Assembly: GCA_002099365.1 (NCBI GenBank)
Contig: MSED01000009.1
Span: 1,860,001 to 1,924,000, forward strand
DNA: 64,000 nt
Direction: 5' to 3'
Source: Phialophora verrucosa
Taxonomy: Eukaryota > Ascomycota > Eurotiomycetes > Chaetothyriales > Herpotrichiellaceae
Made by a program: the position numbers and the translations under genes. The notes below the pieces were generated by a model. That model did not search any database. It was not told the DNA's origin and saw only the letters and a program-made list of their open reading frames with translations. How positions within the stretch are numbered: the stretch's first letter is position 1; the number at the start of each line of letters is the position of its first letter. Positions 53,813 through 64,000 of this stretch are shown here, piece after piece.

Positions 53813-55250
53813 TCATGCAACGTAGTCGCGAGCAGCGAATCGTCCTCGTCCACGCCCGAAGCGGCCTCGACCACCCCGGCCACCGAAGCGTCCTCCGGTC
53901 GAGTTGGAGCCACCAGCAGCGGTCGTTTCGGCAGCCCCAGCAGCGGATGTCGTGGCAGCTCCGGCACCGCCGTTGTTTCCACCATTGCCACCACCGTTTC
54001 CACCGGCGTTTCCACCGGCGTTATCGGCAGCGGCGGTTGTCGTAGTTGCAGCGGCAGCGGAGGTCGTAGAAGCATCGGCGGCGCCGCCAGCATTTCCACC
54101 AGCATTGCCAGTGTTACCGCCGGCATTGCCACCAGCATTTCCAGTGTTGCCGCCGGCATTGCCACCGTTGTTGCCGCCAGCGTTACCGCCAGCGTTGCCA
54201 CCGGCGTTACCACCAGCATTGCCACCAGCATTGCCACCAGCGTTGCCATTGCCTTGACCGACGGTGAACTTCTGGCAATCATCCTGAGCACCACGTTGAG
54301 CGACCTGGAATTGCATTAGTCTCAAATTCGGACAGTGAATCTTCAAAGTACAAGACTTACGGGCATGAGCACGGGCTGATGGTTGGAAGCAGAGTTCATG
54401 GTGCAGACACGATAGAAACCGGCGGGGAGACCATCAGTCACAGTAGCCTGGAGAAGACCTTGGCCATTTCCGTCGTCGTTGATACCCTTGAAGAAAGCAA
54501 AGGTCTTCGGGTCGGGAGCCTGCTTGGGAGCCAGGTCGTTGCCGAGATCCTGAACAGTGACGTGGCAATGACCGACAATGTTGCCACCTTGCAGTTCTTG
54601 GGGAGCGGCATAGTAGGTGGTGAGAGGGTCGGTGAAGGATCCAGCGACCAAGTTCGTGAGTTGCACTTGGATGTTGAATTGCTGGTTGGGAGTGAGATCG
54701 TCCCCAGGGCCGGGGAACAGAACGATGGCCGAGACCATGTTGTTGTTGGAGGGAATATCGCCCATGACGACACCGTTGCAGGAGCCACCGGTGGCTTGAG
54801 TTCCGTTCGTCAGAGTCTTGCCTGTGCAGAAGTTGATGAAGTTGGCGGGATCACTGTGTGCATGTGTCAGTCATATCAATCAGCAGCATACCACGTTATT
54901 CCCACGTACGTATCAGAGTTCGCCTGTTGAGCGTTGGGGTTGCCGATGAAGTTGCTCGCAGTTTGGACATTAGAGTCCAGCAGGACCAAATCGTTGTTGC
55001 CACCTGCATTTCCTCCAGCGTTCCCACCAGCGTTCCCACCGGCATTGTTGTTCCCGTTATTTCCTCCTGCGTTGCCTCCAGCAGCGGCTGTGGCAGCGGC
55101 ATCGGCGGTCGTCGTCGCTGCTGCGCCCTGGTTGTTATTGTTGTTGTTGTTGTTCCCCCCACGGTTTCGGTCGTTGTTCCCTTGAGCAAGCGCTCCTGTC
55201 GTGAGCCCAAAGGCAGTAACTGCCAGAGTCAAAAGCTGAGATGTCTTCAT
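53813..55250 (-). CDS. Secreted Gly/Asn/Ala-repeat protein with conserved fungal core
   Basis: Three exons, 55250-54910, 54853-54361 and 54304-53813, with two 56-nt introns (GTACGT...ACAG, phase 2; GTAAGT...CCAG, phase 0); 441 residues. Signal peptide: MKTSQLLTLAVTAFGLTTGA. Then come an Asn/Gly/Ala low-complexity block and a conserved domain of about 190 residues: FINFCTGKTLTNGTQATGG, MGDIPSNNNMVSAIVLFPGP, NIVGHCHVTVQDL, TFAFFKGINDDGNGQGLL and GLPAGFYRVCTMNSASNHQP. A second block has about ten Gly-Asn-Ala-Gly repeats, and an Arg/Gly tail (GGRFGGRGGRGRFGRGRGRF) ends the chain. The core belongs to a fungal secreted family found in ascomycetes and basidiomycetes, sometimes misnamed ribosomal protein S17. 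A wall or matrix role is an inference. Confidence 0.8.
54085..54252. repeat. 12-bp coding minisatellite (Gly-Asn-Ala-Gly)
   Basis: Degenerate tandem copies of GCCACCAGCGTT-like units on the plus strand encode Gly-Gly-Asn-Ala on the minus strand. A shorter block of the same kind lies at about 55005-55085 in exon 1. Confidence 0.8.
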
Positions 55251-57032
55251 TGTGTTGAAGTAGGTCCTGCTGTAAAGGCGATGAAAGGGTTTTTCGAAAT
55301 GGAATTGGGGTGCGGGATCAAGATAGCAAATCGAACGAGAGACTTCGCGGTCAACGCGGTCTGAACCAGAAGAAAGGAGTGTACGGAAGAAATTGGTTGA
55401 ATGCTTCAATACAATCAATGCGAAAGGAATGTCAGGCACTGCCGATGGAGAGAAGAAGCTTTGAGATGGATGGCAGAAACGACCTCTTATGCATTCTGCT
55501 TGGCAAAGGTCTCAGGTCTGTTCGGGCCGGCAACGTCAATGCGGACACTGGCAGCGTGGCCCATAGTGATCTCTTCTGAGGCCGCAAATGTTTCCAAGGT
55601 GGAGGATGACACAAAAAACGCTCCACTAGACCTGCTGGTGGCTCAGGCCCTGGAATGCGTAGAACCAGGTTCGAAGGTTACAGGTTGGTCGCAGGCTAAC
55701 GCCGCAGCACGGTCGTGAGGCGGATCAAGCATTGCCAATGTTTTGGAAACACCATTAGCCTGCCTGGAATCGAGACAGGATGGACGGAGGACGAGCAGGA
55801 GGGGGACCAAGCTGAAGCTGCGAGGGTTTCGAATCGTGTCGGAGAATCAAAGGAGCAACAGGCGTGTCTGAAACGGGCGGCTGGAGCGAACGACTCGGCT
55901 AAGTCGGCCAATTGGTCTGGACGTGCTGTCAAGCTTCACTAAGTCGGTGGCGCTAGCCAGATGCGGGCAGAGTGGCTGGTTAGACTGCTAGCAGCCGCGA
56001 TTAGCTCCAGTTAGTGAATCAGTGAATTGCTACTCGTACTGTGCTACTCCTGCCTTCCCCTGTCGACGTCATTGTCCCTTTGCGCAGTTCTTCCCCCCCA
56101 ACAACCACCTCCTCCTGCAATGTCCTTGAATGTCCTCCCCCATGACAGATCTCCACCGCAGCTCCCGAATCCGACGTCTACAACCGCCTATGCCACGTTT
56201 GCCCTCGGATACGCTCCCATCCCTCTCCCAAAAATAACCCGCGACAACCCATCGTCCGTACCCTGGCTACCCCGTGCACCGCAGCCTCTCCTGCGAGTAC
56301 CTCCTGCGCTCCGCGATCTCGTTCCCCTGCACGACATAAGTCTTGGACTCACACTCAAGCTTTGGTCAAGCTTTGCTTGTGCCGATAACCGACTCGAATG
56401 TGTCTCCGGGCTCAACATGAAGCGCTGAGTGGTTTGAATCCTAGCGGGCGTTCGTATACTTACCCTCTTCGGCCACTTCGCAAAGGGGTCGATGCATCCG
56501 GACCTCAGGTAATACGGCTGACGTAGCACGAGGCGGAGAACTACTTCCAAGCGCTTCGAGTCTGTGCCCTTCAACCCTCGATCATATCGCCGATGATGAA
56601 TAATCGACCTCTTCGTCTAAAGTCTTGACTTGGGGAGACTGCGTGCACGTTACAGGATGGCATCAGGGGAGCTTGTCCTTCAACCCTCGATCACATCGCC
56701 GATGATGAATAATCAGACTCTTCGTCTAAAGTCTTGAACTCTGGGAGACTCCGTGCACGTTGCAGGATGGCATCAGGGAAAGCTTGTCCTTCAACGTTCC
56801 AACGCCGACCAGATCCGTCATACCCGTTCTCCCCGCAACGGCACTCGAACATCCGTGCAAGAAATGCTTGTTTGTTGGACTCGGTATCAACCCTACCCGC
56901 TCAACGTGAACATGAGAAATTCAAATCTTGACTCCAATGGGCGCGTACGGCTTTGCAGCTTCCTTTCCACCCTCTACCACCAATGACTTGGTGGATGACA
57001 GTTACATTCCCAGAGCACACACTCCTGCAGCA
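55251..57032. other. Intergenic, about 1.8 kb, with a tandem duplication
   Basis: Contains the promoter of the secreted repeat protein and, further right, a tandem repeat at 56568. Frames up to 133 codons have no motif. Confidence 0.5.
56568..56795. repeat. Tandem direct repeat of 109/111 bp
   Basis: The segment beginning CCTTCAACCCTCGATCA starts at 56568 and again at 56677, with all of its length repeated, including GATGATGAATAATC and AGGATGGCATCAGGG. A third start (CCTTCAAC) follows at 56788 and then stops matching. The two copies differ at roughly one position in ten or twelve. Confidence 0.9.
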
Positions 57033-58330
57033 TCAGAATCCGATGATCTCTCCTTTCAGCATCATATTCGCCCTGCCCGACAGAATCACATTTGCAATAC
57101 TCTTCTTCCCGTCCGCTTCGGTCTTGAGATCGACCTCGACAGCAATGGTGCAAAGTCTGCCCATCTCGGCGCCTTGCTGAATACCAAACACTTTCCTCTC
57201 TACCTTCCCATTCCCTAATTTTAGGTCTTCAGTCTTCTTTGCCAGGTCTGCATTTGGACGGGAGTTTTCGGCCTCGGAGGATGCGGCTGGCTCAGCCGGC
57301 ACTTCAGCCGACTTTGTCTTTTGCTCCGACGCCGCCTCCTGGCTCTGGCTCTGCAAAGCGAGGTAGCAACTCAGAGCCGAACACGCACTGCCCGTTCCCG
57401 GATCCTCGATTCCGTGACTGATCATCCTCGCCTGGAGATTATGTATCGCAGGCTCCCCCGCAGCCTCATTCTTTGCGAGGATTCTGTAATACAGGCATCC
57501 GACGAAACTAGGAGCCCATTCGGGATCAAGTTCTGCTTCTGGTGATTTCCCAGCTTGCAACGCGGCAAAGATTTCCGGGTTGTCCGTCAAGTCGACAAGC
57601 ACAAAGCTCATGCCCTTAACGATGCTGACGAGCGGGAAGCTACGACCCCGTTCATTATCGATCGTCGGCACAATCTGAATGTGAGGCTGCGTGCTAATGA
57701 TCTTCTCAATGTCCACTCTCTTCGAATGAACATGGAAATTGGTGGGCACCGCGCAGGCAGCGACTTGGCGGTAAGGGTTGAAGAAGACGGGGATGCGTCC
57801 AGCTTTGGTGAGCAATGTGGTTGTTTGTTTCTGGCTGTCGCGCGAGGAAGCGTCGTAGTTGACCTTTTCGAGGTGGCTGAAGATCTGAACGGCCATGTCA
57901 GTGGTTTGTTCTTCGTGTTCGTAGCTTACAGCAGAACGGGCAGGCTTCTCACGTAATATGCCGTGCCAATGACCTGTATGTCTCGTCAGCCTACTGCGCA
58001 CTGTTGTCCTCACGGTAACGCCACGAAGACATACCGGATGTCCCGCAAAAGGCAACTCTTCTCCGGTCTCGGTGAATATCTCGAGCAATCTTGGCTGACC
58101 CGGGCCCGGCGCATCGTGCAAGAAGACCGTCTCGGAGTACTTGAACTCTCGCGCCAGCTGGGCCTTCCGCTTCTGCGAGAGAGCATTGCCGTGCACGGAA
58201 ACCAGCGCGAGCGGGTTGCCCTGGAATTTCTCGGGCGAGAACACCTAAAGAACGCATATGCGGTCAACACGAGACATGGAGTCGTCACTACACAAACATA
58301 GCGAGCCGGGCGGGCGCAAAAGATTGACAT
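57033..58330 (-). CDS. PhzF-fold isomerase/epimerase-like protein
   Basis: Four exons: 58330-58298, 58244-58035, 57973-57953 and 57884-57033; introns of 53, 61 and 68 nt, all closing in phase 0; 371 residues. The third exon is a 21-nt micro-exon (VIGTAYY). Spliced, the family signature reads FAGHPVIGTAYY; unspliced, the frame stays open but loses it. Other marks are VFSPEKFQGNPLALV, GEELPFAGHP (with the catalytic-type acidic residue), KAGRIPVFFNP and GIEDPGTGSACSAL. PhzF proteins isomerise small carboxylated rings through an acid/base Glu. Most fungal members have no known substrate. The first exon (MSIFCARPARY) is the least certain part. A Zn2Cys6 regulator gene lies upstream on the same strand. 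Confidence 0.78.
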
Positions 58331-59005
58331 TCGTTCATGGGGCTCGCGTGTCTTCTCAGGGCTCAACCACCGCTCCTCAACGTCTTTTCGGATGCGAGGA
58401 TGACCATTTCTCCGCCGTCCGCGAGGCACGTATTCCTGTCAAGCGTAGCATACAACCACAGGGTGTACACGGTAGCAGTCCAACTTACCACCATGGTCAC
58501 ATAGGTTAGAGGTCCGGAGGCCATTGTGTCCCGATGTCCCGGCGATCCGGCCCAGCAGGTCCAATCGAGCTGTGGTCGTCGAAGAGGTCGGTTTCCAAGG
58601 TTCTAATTGTTTCCTAGCTGCGCACAGGTCGGGTAGTATAACACATGGCCCGACGTCCAAGGCCTTGCGCGCTGCTATGCTGACTTTTCGAATCGACGTT
58701 GACACGGCGGATCTACGGTGCAGGTGATCAAAGGTACGACACGAGCGTGAGAGAGCGGGAAGGAAACTGGGGGGACGAAGCTGGCCGATCAGCGGATCGG
58801 AGGAAAGATGTTCCGCGGCGGACGACGGCTTGGCATCGAGTGCCACAGGGTACGAGGTACAGTACGAGTAAAATGCATAGGACGAATACTACTCACCCAC
58901 GGAGTAATACTGCACCAATCACCACGAGGTGCCAGAGGATGAAGGACCAGATATCTTAACAGTATGTCAGACCTATGCAATGCCTATCCAGCGCACTCAG
59001 TCACC
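58331..59005. other. Intergenic, about 675 bp
   Basis: Between the 3' end of the Zn2Cys6 gene and the PhzF gene on the same strand. No coding signal recognised. Confidence 0.4.
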
Positions 59006-61107
59006 TCACAAATGCCATCTGCAGCATTCCCTTGCCCCATCCAAGACAACGGCTCTAACCCCAAGCACCGAGCAGTTGTCTAGAGAATCCAACGCCAGAC
59101 AGTGACACTCCACGCCGGGCCTGAACAAAACGATGCTCGAATACCCGCACGCACGCAGCACCTTCTGCGGAAGCGGACACGTTGCACCGTCGATCTGCAC
59201 GACAGGGTGGGACGGATAGGCTATCTTCGACTTGCGCCGAGTGACAGAGCAGGCTGAAATAGTCGACGGCTGGCCGTCGCCGCCACCGTCGATCACTGGC
59301 GACGAGAAAACATCGTAAGTGACAGTTGCTTCGGGTAACCGGTTCGACACGTCGATGTTATGCAGTCTCATCCTGCGCACGACCGGGGCCGCCGTTTCAT
59401 ATTTCTCAGGAAGCTCGTTGAGCACGTTCTCCTCTGCATGCACCACGAACCGCGCGATCGTGAATGCAATGCAGCTTGTCCACCCCCGCTCACTCACTTT
59501 TGCATCGTGCAGGAGTTTCAATGCCTCGTGACGGAGACCCGGCTCTCGACACCTCGTGGCGACAAAGAAGAGTGGCGGTAGCACCCCCAGATGAGCATCC
59601 AAGATCTTTTTGGGATGGTCCGGGGTGTCCCACTCGACCATCTTCCTACAATGCGCGACAATGAGCCTGAACTCGGCGTGAAAGCCGTCGAATCCAACCT
59701 CGTCTCTGCGGCCCAGTGTGAAGAACATGACCCGCGCGGTTCGCAGATGCAACTCGAGGTGCGTCCAGTCGTAGCTGTCATCGTGCAATATACCTGCCAT
59801 GCGCAGCTCCTGCAGCTTGCACTCCAGAGAATCCAGCGCAAGAACAATCCTGTTCTTCAAGGTTTGTGATGTCTGGGTCTTGCTGGTGGCGCGCAAAACG
59901 CACTTCAAAAGTCGATCAATGACATCGACAACGCCGGCCTTGTCAGAGACGGTCGCGATCTGCTGCACATCAAAATCAAGTTGGTGATCCGCGAGAATGC
60001 CAGACTCGGCCGGGGGGAAGTCGTCGGAGAAGGCACAATGCTGATTGATCAGCTCGTTCAGCGACGGTATGTAGACCGCAGCAAACTCCTTGGACATCGC
60101 GGGACCTTGTGCTCGTGCAGAAGGCCCGGGGAGCAGATACTCCTGCACGATCCGGTTTGCCGCAAGGACGTGTGTGGCTGCCGCCGACGTCTTCTCGATC
60201 CAGAACTGCATGGCCGTGAACAGCAGGCAACAGGTCAGGAAGACCTCGACGGGCAAGCTGGCAGGGTCGGCAGTACGAATGATGTGCATCGACTTCTGCA
60301 CGTGTAGCATGGCGAGTGAAGTGATCTCGCATCGCGGTGTCGATCGCAGTTTGGCCGGCGAAATGCCATGCAATGGCATTTGGAGGGCTCCCAAGGCAGT
60401 CAAACCATGTCGGACCGCCGGGTGATGCTGACCCAGTTGCGGCGCCAGTCGAGACCAGAACGGCATCGAGTTCAACTGGAAGGTCGCCAGGATCTTACTG
60501 CCCACGTCGACGAAATAGTCGTGTCTCGATTTCTCGGCCTCGGACGCGAATGGAGGACTCGGGCTCGGTTGAAGCTCGAAAATGCGTGCCTTGGGGATCT
60601 TGTACCCCGGACAAGGCATCCCGAACTTGATGCACCTCTGACATTGTGGTTTCTCCTCACTGCATTCTGCCAGACAATTAGCCTAGATCTAGGTCGAGAG
60701 CGAGTAACAGGGGGTCAGGGAGATCAGAATCCGACATTCGGTCCATATCTCTATGCTCTGCGCCGAGCACATTGATCGAACCTTGGGTCCTCCCTACACA
60801 CACATGCCTTTTCACCGACATAACATGGGGACGAAAACAACTTACTGATTCTCCGCTCCTTGCACTTGAGACACCCCGTAGCGACCTTCGAGTGCCATTT
60901 GCGCTTTCTAGTGCCCCCGCAGGCACTCGGTCTCGATCCAGGACCACCCTCGCCGCGGACATCAATGACTGAAACGAGAACCGCCGCGTCCTGGAGCATG
61001 GTCATGTCGTCCCGATACGATTGATAGATTCTGGCGCACGGATATTGCCCAGCGAGCTTTGCAATCTGTACGAGCAGACCTTTTGGAGTCAAAGGCACCT
61101 GAACCAC
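59006..61107 (-). CDS. Zn(II)2Cys6 fungal transcription factor
   Basis: Two exons: from about 61107 (or ATG 61005) to 60846, and 60666-59006, joined over a 179-nt intron (GTAAGT...GCAG, phase 1). The intron falls inside the zinc cluster: the first half TGCLKCKERRI is completed by KCSEEKPQCQRC and PC in exon 2, giving C-x2-C-x6-C-x6-C-x2-C-x6-C. Basic residues RKRKWHSK precede it. About 550 residues follow, with the helical segments usual in fungal transcription factors (for example AVRHGLTALGALQM, VEVFLTCCLLFTAMQFWIEK). About 590-625 residues in all. Targets are unknown; the PhzF gene next door is a possible one. The N-terminal start is uncertain: MTMLQDAAVLVSV (from 61005-60999) is an alternative to the longer frame. 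Confidence 0.85.
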
Positions 61108-62546
61108 GTGGAAGGAGCGGCCACGGTAAAATAAGTAAGTTAGTCAGCCCTGCCAGCCCTACCACTCGTCCCACTGTATACCCGGGTCATGCACGACTGC
61201 GTCAGGGTCAGGGTGGCCCAACAGTATACATAGGAACATCCCGTGCATCCTCACCGGACTCGTGCTACGAAGTTGGTTGTCCATTCATGTGGAGAGGGCA
61301 GAGAGAGACCATGTGCAAACGGGGCGCCTGAAAGCCTGGGAAGCGAGAGTTCCACGTAGCTTGTCCCTTTTTCGATCTCTGTTGGTTCAGCTGGCATTAA
61401 TGGGGGCGTCGCAATTGGCTCATTGACTACTACTACTACCTAGTTATGACACCTGGAGCTCGTATCTCGACAACGTCGGGCATTGCCCGTCCGGCGATCT
61501 TTCTGGGGTCAAAGGGGACCGCGGGGGCACACGCGAGGGTGGCTCATCTCAATTCAGTCAACCAAACGAGACTCGTACTCGTATTTCATATTCATCTCAT
61601 ATTCATATCCATATCTCGCTTGTCCGTCAAGGTTGAGATAAAAGATAGATATAGAGGATGCAAGTACGAGGTACTTCGTGAATGTACTTCCTGTTGAAGC
61701 GGCAGAGAGCACAGCAGCCTCGATCCCTCCACTGCTCCATCATTCAGAATTTCTACGTCCTACACTGTAACCACACAGTATTGCTCCGCGTTTAGTAGTT
61801 GCTTCCTAGCCCGCCCTCGTTCGTCCCACTGCTACATAGCAAGGACATCTGCCAGGGTATTCGCAGTATAGTTATTAGGTCACAGGAAATCGAGAAAAAG
61901 GTCCTGGTCTGGCAACGGTACTTCCCCCCCACGAACGGTGAAAGATGACCCTCTCGATCGGAGTGTGATGTTCGAACATTCCCACATTATAACCTGTACG
62001 GGACTGGACTGGACCCTTCCGCGTACACTTACGTGAGTATGTTCGCCTGACCGGGCGGCGAGATGATAGAGATTACAACTAGCAGAAGGCAAAGCTCCTC
62101 GTGACTGATCCGTACGCTGTAGTTACGCAACTTAACAAGGCCGCGCGAGCTGAAGGCTCAACCGCCCAGTTCAACGCGGGGCCACTATACTACAACGCCA
62201 ACCCGGTCTAGGTGTATCTCAGGTCATCAGAGTCAGAGGCCTCTACGGTCATTTGGTCAAAACAGCAGGTCAAAAATGGCGATTCAAGCAGTGACATCGA
62301 GATATCTCTTCAGATATGCCGACGAAGGGCGGCTCCACTTACGCCCATTGTCCAAAGCCAGACACAGTCTCCCAGGCCAGACAGAATCGTTTTCGTGCCC
62401 CTGCTTCGTAACTTCGGTATCCATTCCTGTTAGCATTCAAGCGGACGCCTTCCGAACGAAACGTGCCCCTTGATTAAATCTGTACAATGTTCACCTTGTC
62501 CCTTGATATATTGTACAATGTGCGGAGGATGGCTTGAGGGGAGATG
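61108..62546. other. Intergenic, about 1.4 kb
   Basis: Promoter side of the Zn2Cys6 gene and 3' side of COQ1. It contains short CTA and TCATAT simple repeats (about 61425 and 61585) and no recognisable gene. Confidence 0.45.
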
Positions 62547-63999
62547 TCATTTCCGACGCTTCATAACCTTCACACACATCTCTTCCAGGCCTTCTTTGGC
62601 CTCGCCAGCCGGGAAGGAGCTGATGGACGAAATGGCCTTGTCGGCGTATTCTTGTGCAAGAGCACGTGTTTGCTCAAGCCCATCGCTTTGTGAGACAATA
62701 TCTCGCGCCTGTAAATACCGTCAGCTTCGACTTCCACTCCACTCAGCGTACGACGGGGTAACTCACCTGCTGTACATCGCCTTCCTCGGCAAACTTCCTC
62801 CCCACTAATACGCCCAATTCCGGCCTATCCCTCCACGCGAACAACAAGGGCGCAGTTGCCAGTCCGAGTTCCAGATCTGCACCAGCCGGCTTCCCCAGCT
62901 CGGTGCCACTAATAGTGTAATCCAACATGTCATCCACGAGCTGGAACGCCAGCCCCAGATTCTTGCCATATTGATATGCTGCCTCGACGACATTGGGTGC
63001 ACACTGACCCAGCAGCGCTGCTGCACGACAACTCTTGCTGATCAGACTTGCTGATTTCAGGTATGTCTTCTGCAGATAATACGAAATGGTCTGTTCGCTC
63101 CAGCTGGGATTCTTCTCGTCACTTGCGGTGTTCTTCAACTGCATGAACTCTCCTTCCACCAAGTTTGCAATTACCGTTGCCAGTAATTCCGTGACTTCGG
63201 GATCTCGTAACCGAGCGAGCGCGACCGAGGCGCGACCGAGCATGAAGTCTCCGGCTAACACGGCCATCTTGTTTCCAAACGTGGCGTTGGCCGAGGGCGC
63301 GGAGCGGCGGGTGGTGGAGTGGTCTATTACATCGTCGTGCAGGAGAGAGGCCGTGTGGATGAGTTCCGTGATCTCCGCCAGCCGTCTCTGGGACGGGAGA
63401 ATGGAAGAATCGTTCGGGAAGGCATACTCGCCCCCCTTCGGGGCGTCCATCAAGGGCGAGAGCGCGGGAGTAGAATCGAGTTGTGCTTGGTCAGGATTCT
63501 CGTCGAATAGCACCGACGGAGAGGATATCGGGGAGTCTAGAGCACTCCTCGATAGAGTATGTTGTACATCGTACCTTGGCCGGGGTTGCTTCGCAGCGAA
63601 AGCTGTAGCTCTTGACATCAACAACACCAAGAGTGGGCGGACGTGCTTTCCTTCGCTCTGCGTATAGTATTTCGCGACCGTATCGAGTATCGGGTGTCCC
63701 GAGCCTAGCAGCTGACGGATGTTCTTGCTGAGAAACTTCAACTCTTTCGCCACTATCTTGAGAGGGTCAATGGTGATGTTACCCGTGGGTTGGCGGGCAG
63801 CCGACGGAAGGACATCCGCAACAGTATCCTGGATCTTTTGAACCGCGGCGGCCCATGACAGCTGGTCTTTGGATGTAGAGAAGTGACGCTTCGACCGGAG
63901 GAGCAAAGTTCGATTCTGTGATCTCGTCAAGCACCGCGGACAGATTGGCGGCGACAGGTTCAATCGCGAAGAAGCTGTTGATGGTACATGGAGAGCTGG
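62547..63999 (-). CDS. COQ1: Polyprenyl (hexaprenyl-type) diphosphate synthase Coq1, 5' end cut
   Basis: Two exons are in view: from the right edge to 62767, and 62708-62547, with a 58-nt intron (GTGAGT...ACAG, phase 0). The frame runs off the window without an ATG, so the start is missing; a Ser/Arg-rich presequence (SPPICPRCLTRSQNRTLLLR) marks mitochondrial import. The two aspartate-rich Mg-binding motifs of trans-prenyl synthases are intact: LLHDDVIDHS and LVDDMLDYT. The enzyme builds the ubiquinone side chain from farnesyl- or geranyl diphosphate and isopentenyl diphosphate at the inner membrane; side-chain length cannot be read safely from sequence. An insert rich in Ser/Pro/Asp between the first helices and the first motif is longer than in yeast. 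Confidence 0.92.
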
Positions 64000-64000
64000 G

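Noticed and set aside
53804..54319. Ser/Ala-rich and Pro/Ala-rich plus-strand frames across the Gly/Asn repeat
   Set aside because: Produced by reading the coding minisatellite on the other strand and frames; the minus strand has signal peptide, core domain and good introns.

Overview
The window is nuclear DNA of a filamentous ascomycete (Pezizomycotina). Genes are dense, on both strands, mostly with 0-3 short introns (about 46-180 nt, GT...AG). The proteins are fungal throughout: mitochondrial Msh1, Rcl1, Brr2, Env7-type kinase, mL50, Coq1, a Zn2Cys6 regulator, a SAT4-type rhodopsin-like membrane protein and a Dal5-type permease. The class cannot be fixed from sequence alone; Eurotiomycetes or Dothideomycetes would fit. 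Exons below were assembled by hand from splice sites, reading-frame phase and recalled family sequence.

Layout. 0-10 kb: the 3' part of MSH1 meets BNA1 (kynurenine pathway) tail to tail with a very small gap, then RCL1 (18S rRNA processing) and an Aur1-like PAP2 membrane enzyme. 10-14 kb: a decayed patch with a fragment of a 2-oxoglutarate/Fe(II) oxygenase and a clear pseudogene of an NCS1 nucleobase/allantoin-type permease carrying five premature stops and a frameshift. 15-25 kb: a PWWP-domain chromatin protein, an Env7/STK16-like palmitoylated kinase, a secreted glycosylated esterase-like protein and a small multi-span membrane protein. 25-35 kb: the intronless 2,231-residue spliceosomal helicase Brr2 and a 688-residue GNAT protein. 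35-42 kb: a thiolase without a visible PTS2, mitoribosomal mL50, a zinc-knuckle orphan and a SAT4-type membrane protein. 43-52 kb: an EFM/METTL21-type methyltransferase, a Dal5-family MFS permease, a fungal transcription-factor-like protein without a zinc cluster, a Golgi-type glycosyltransferase and a DUF899 protein. 53-64 kb: a secreted Gly/Asn-rich protein, a PhzF-fold enzyme with a 21-nt micro-exon, a Zn2Cys6 regulator and the polyprenyl diphosphate synthase Coq1, cut by the right edge.

How the genes relate. Most are unlinked housekeeping functions (mitochondrial DNA repair, NAD synthesis, ribosome biogenesis, splicing, mitochondrial translation, ubiquinone side chain). Several serve mitochondria (MSH1, mL50, COQ1), but nothing suggests coordinated control. 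The PhzF gene and the Zn2Cys6 regulator lie next to each other on the same strand, yet no other biosynthetic genes accompany them. I see no transposon, CRISPR, tRNA, rRNA or convincing secondary-metabolite cluster. The most distinctive signals are the permease pseudogene, in which every visible stop sits one G-to-A step from a Trp codon, two small tandem repeats in intergenic DNA, and a few genes whose splicing or frame does not close cleanly.
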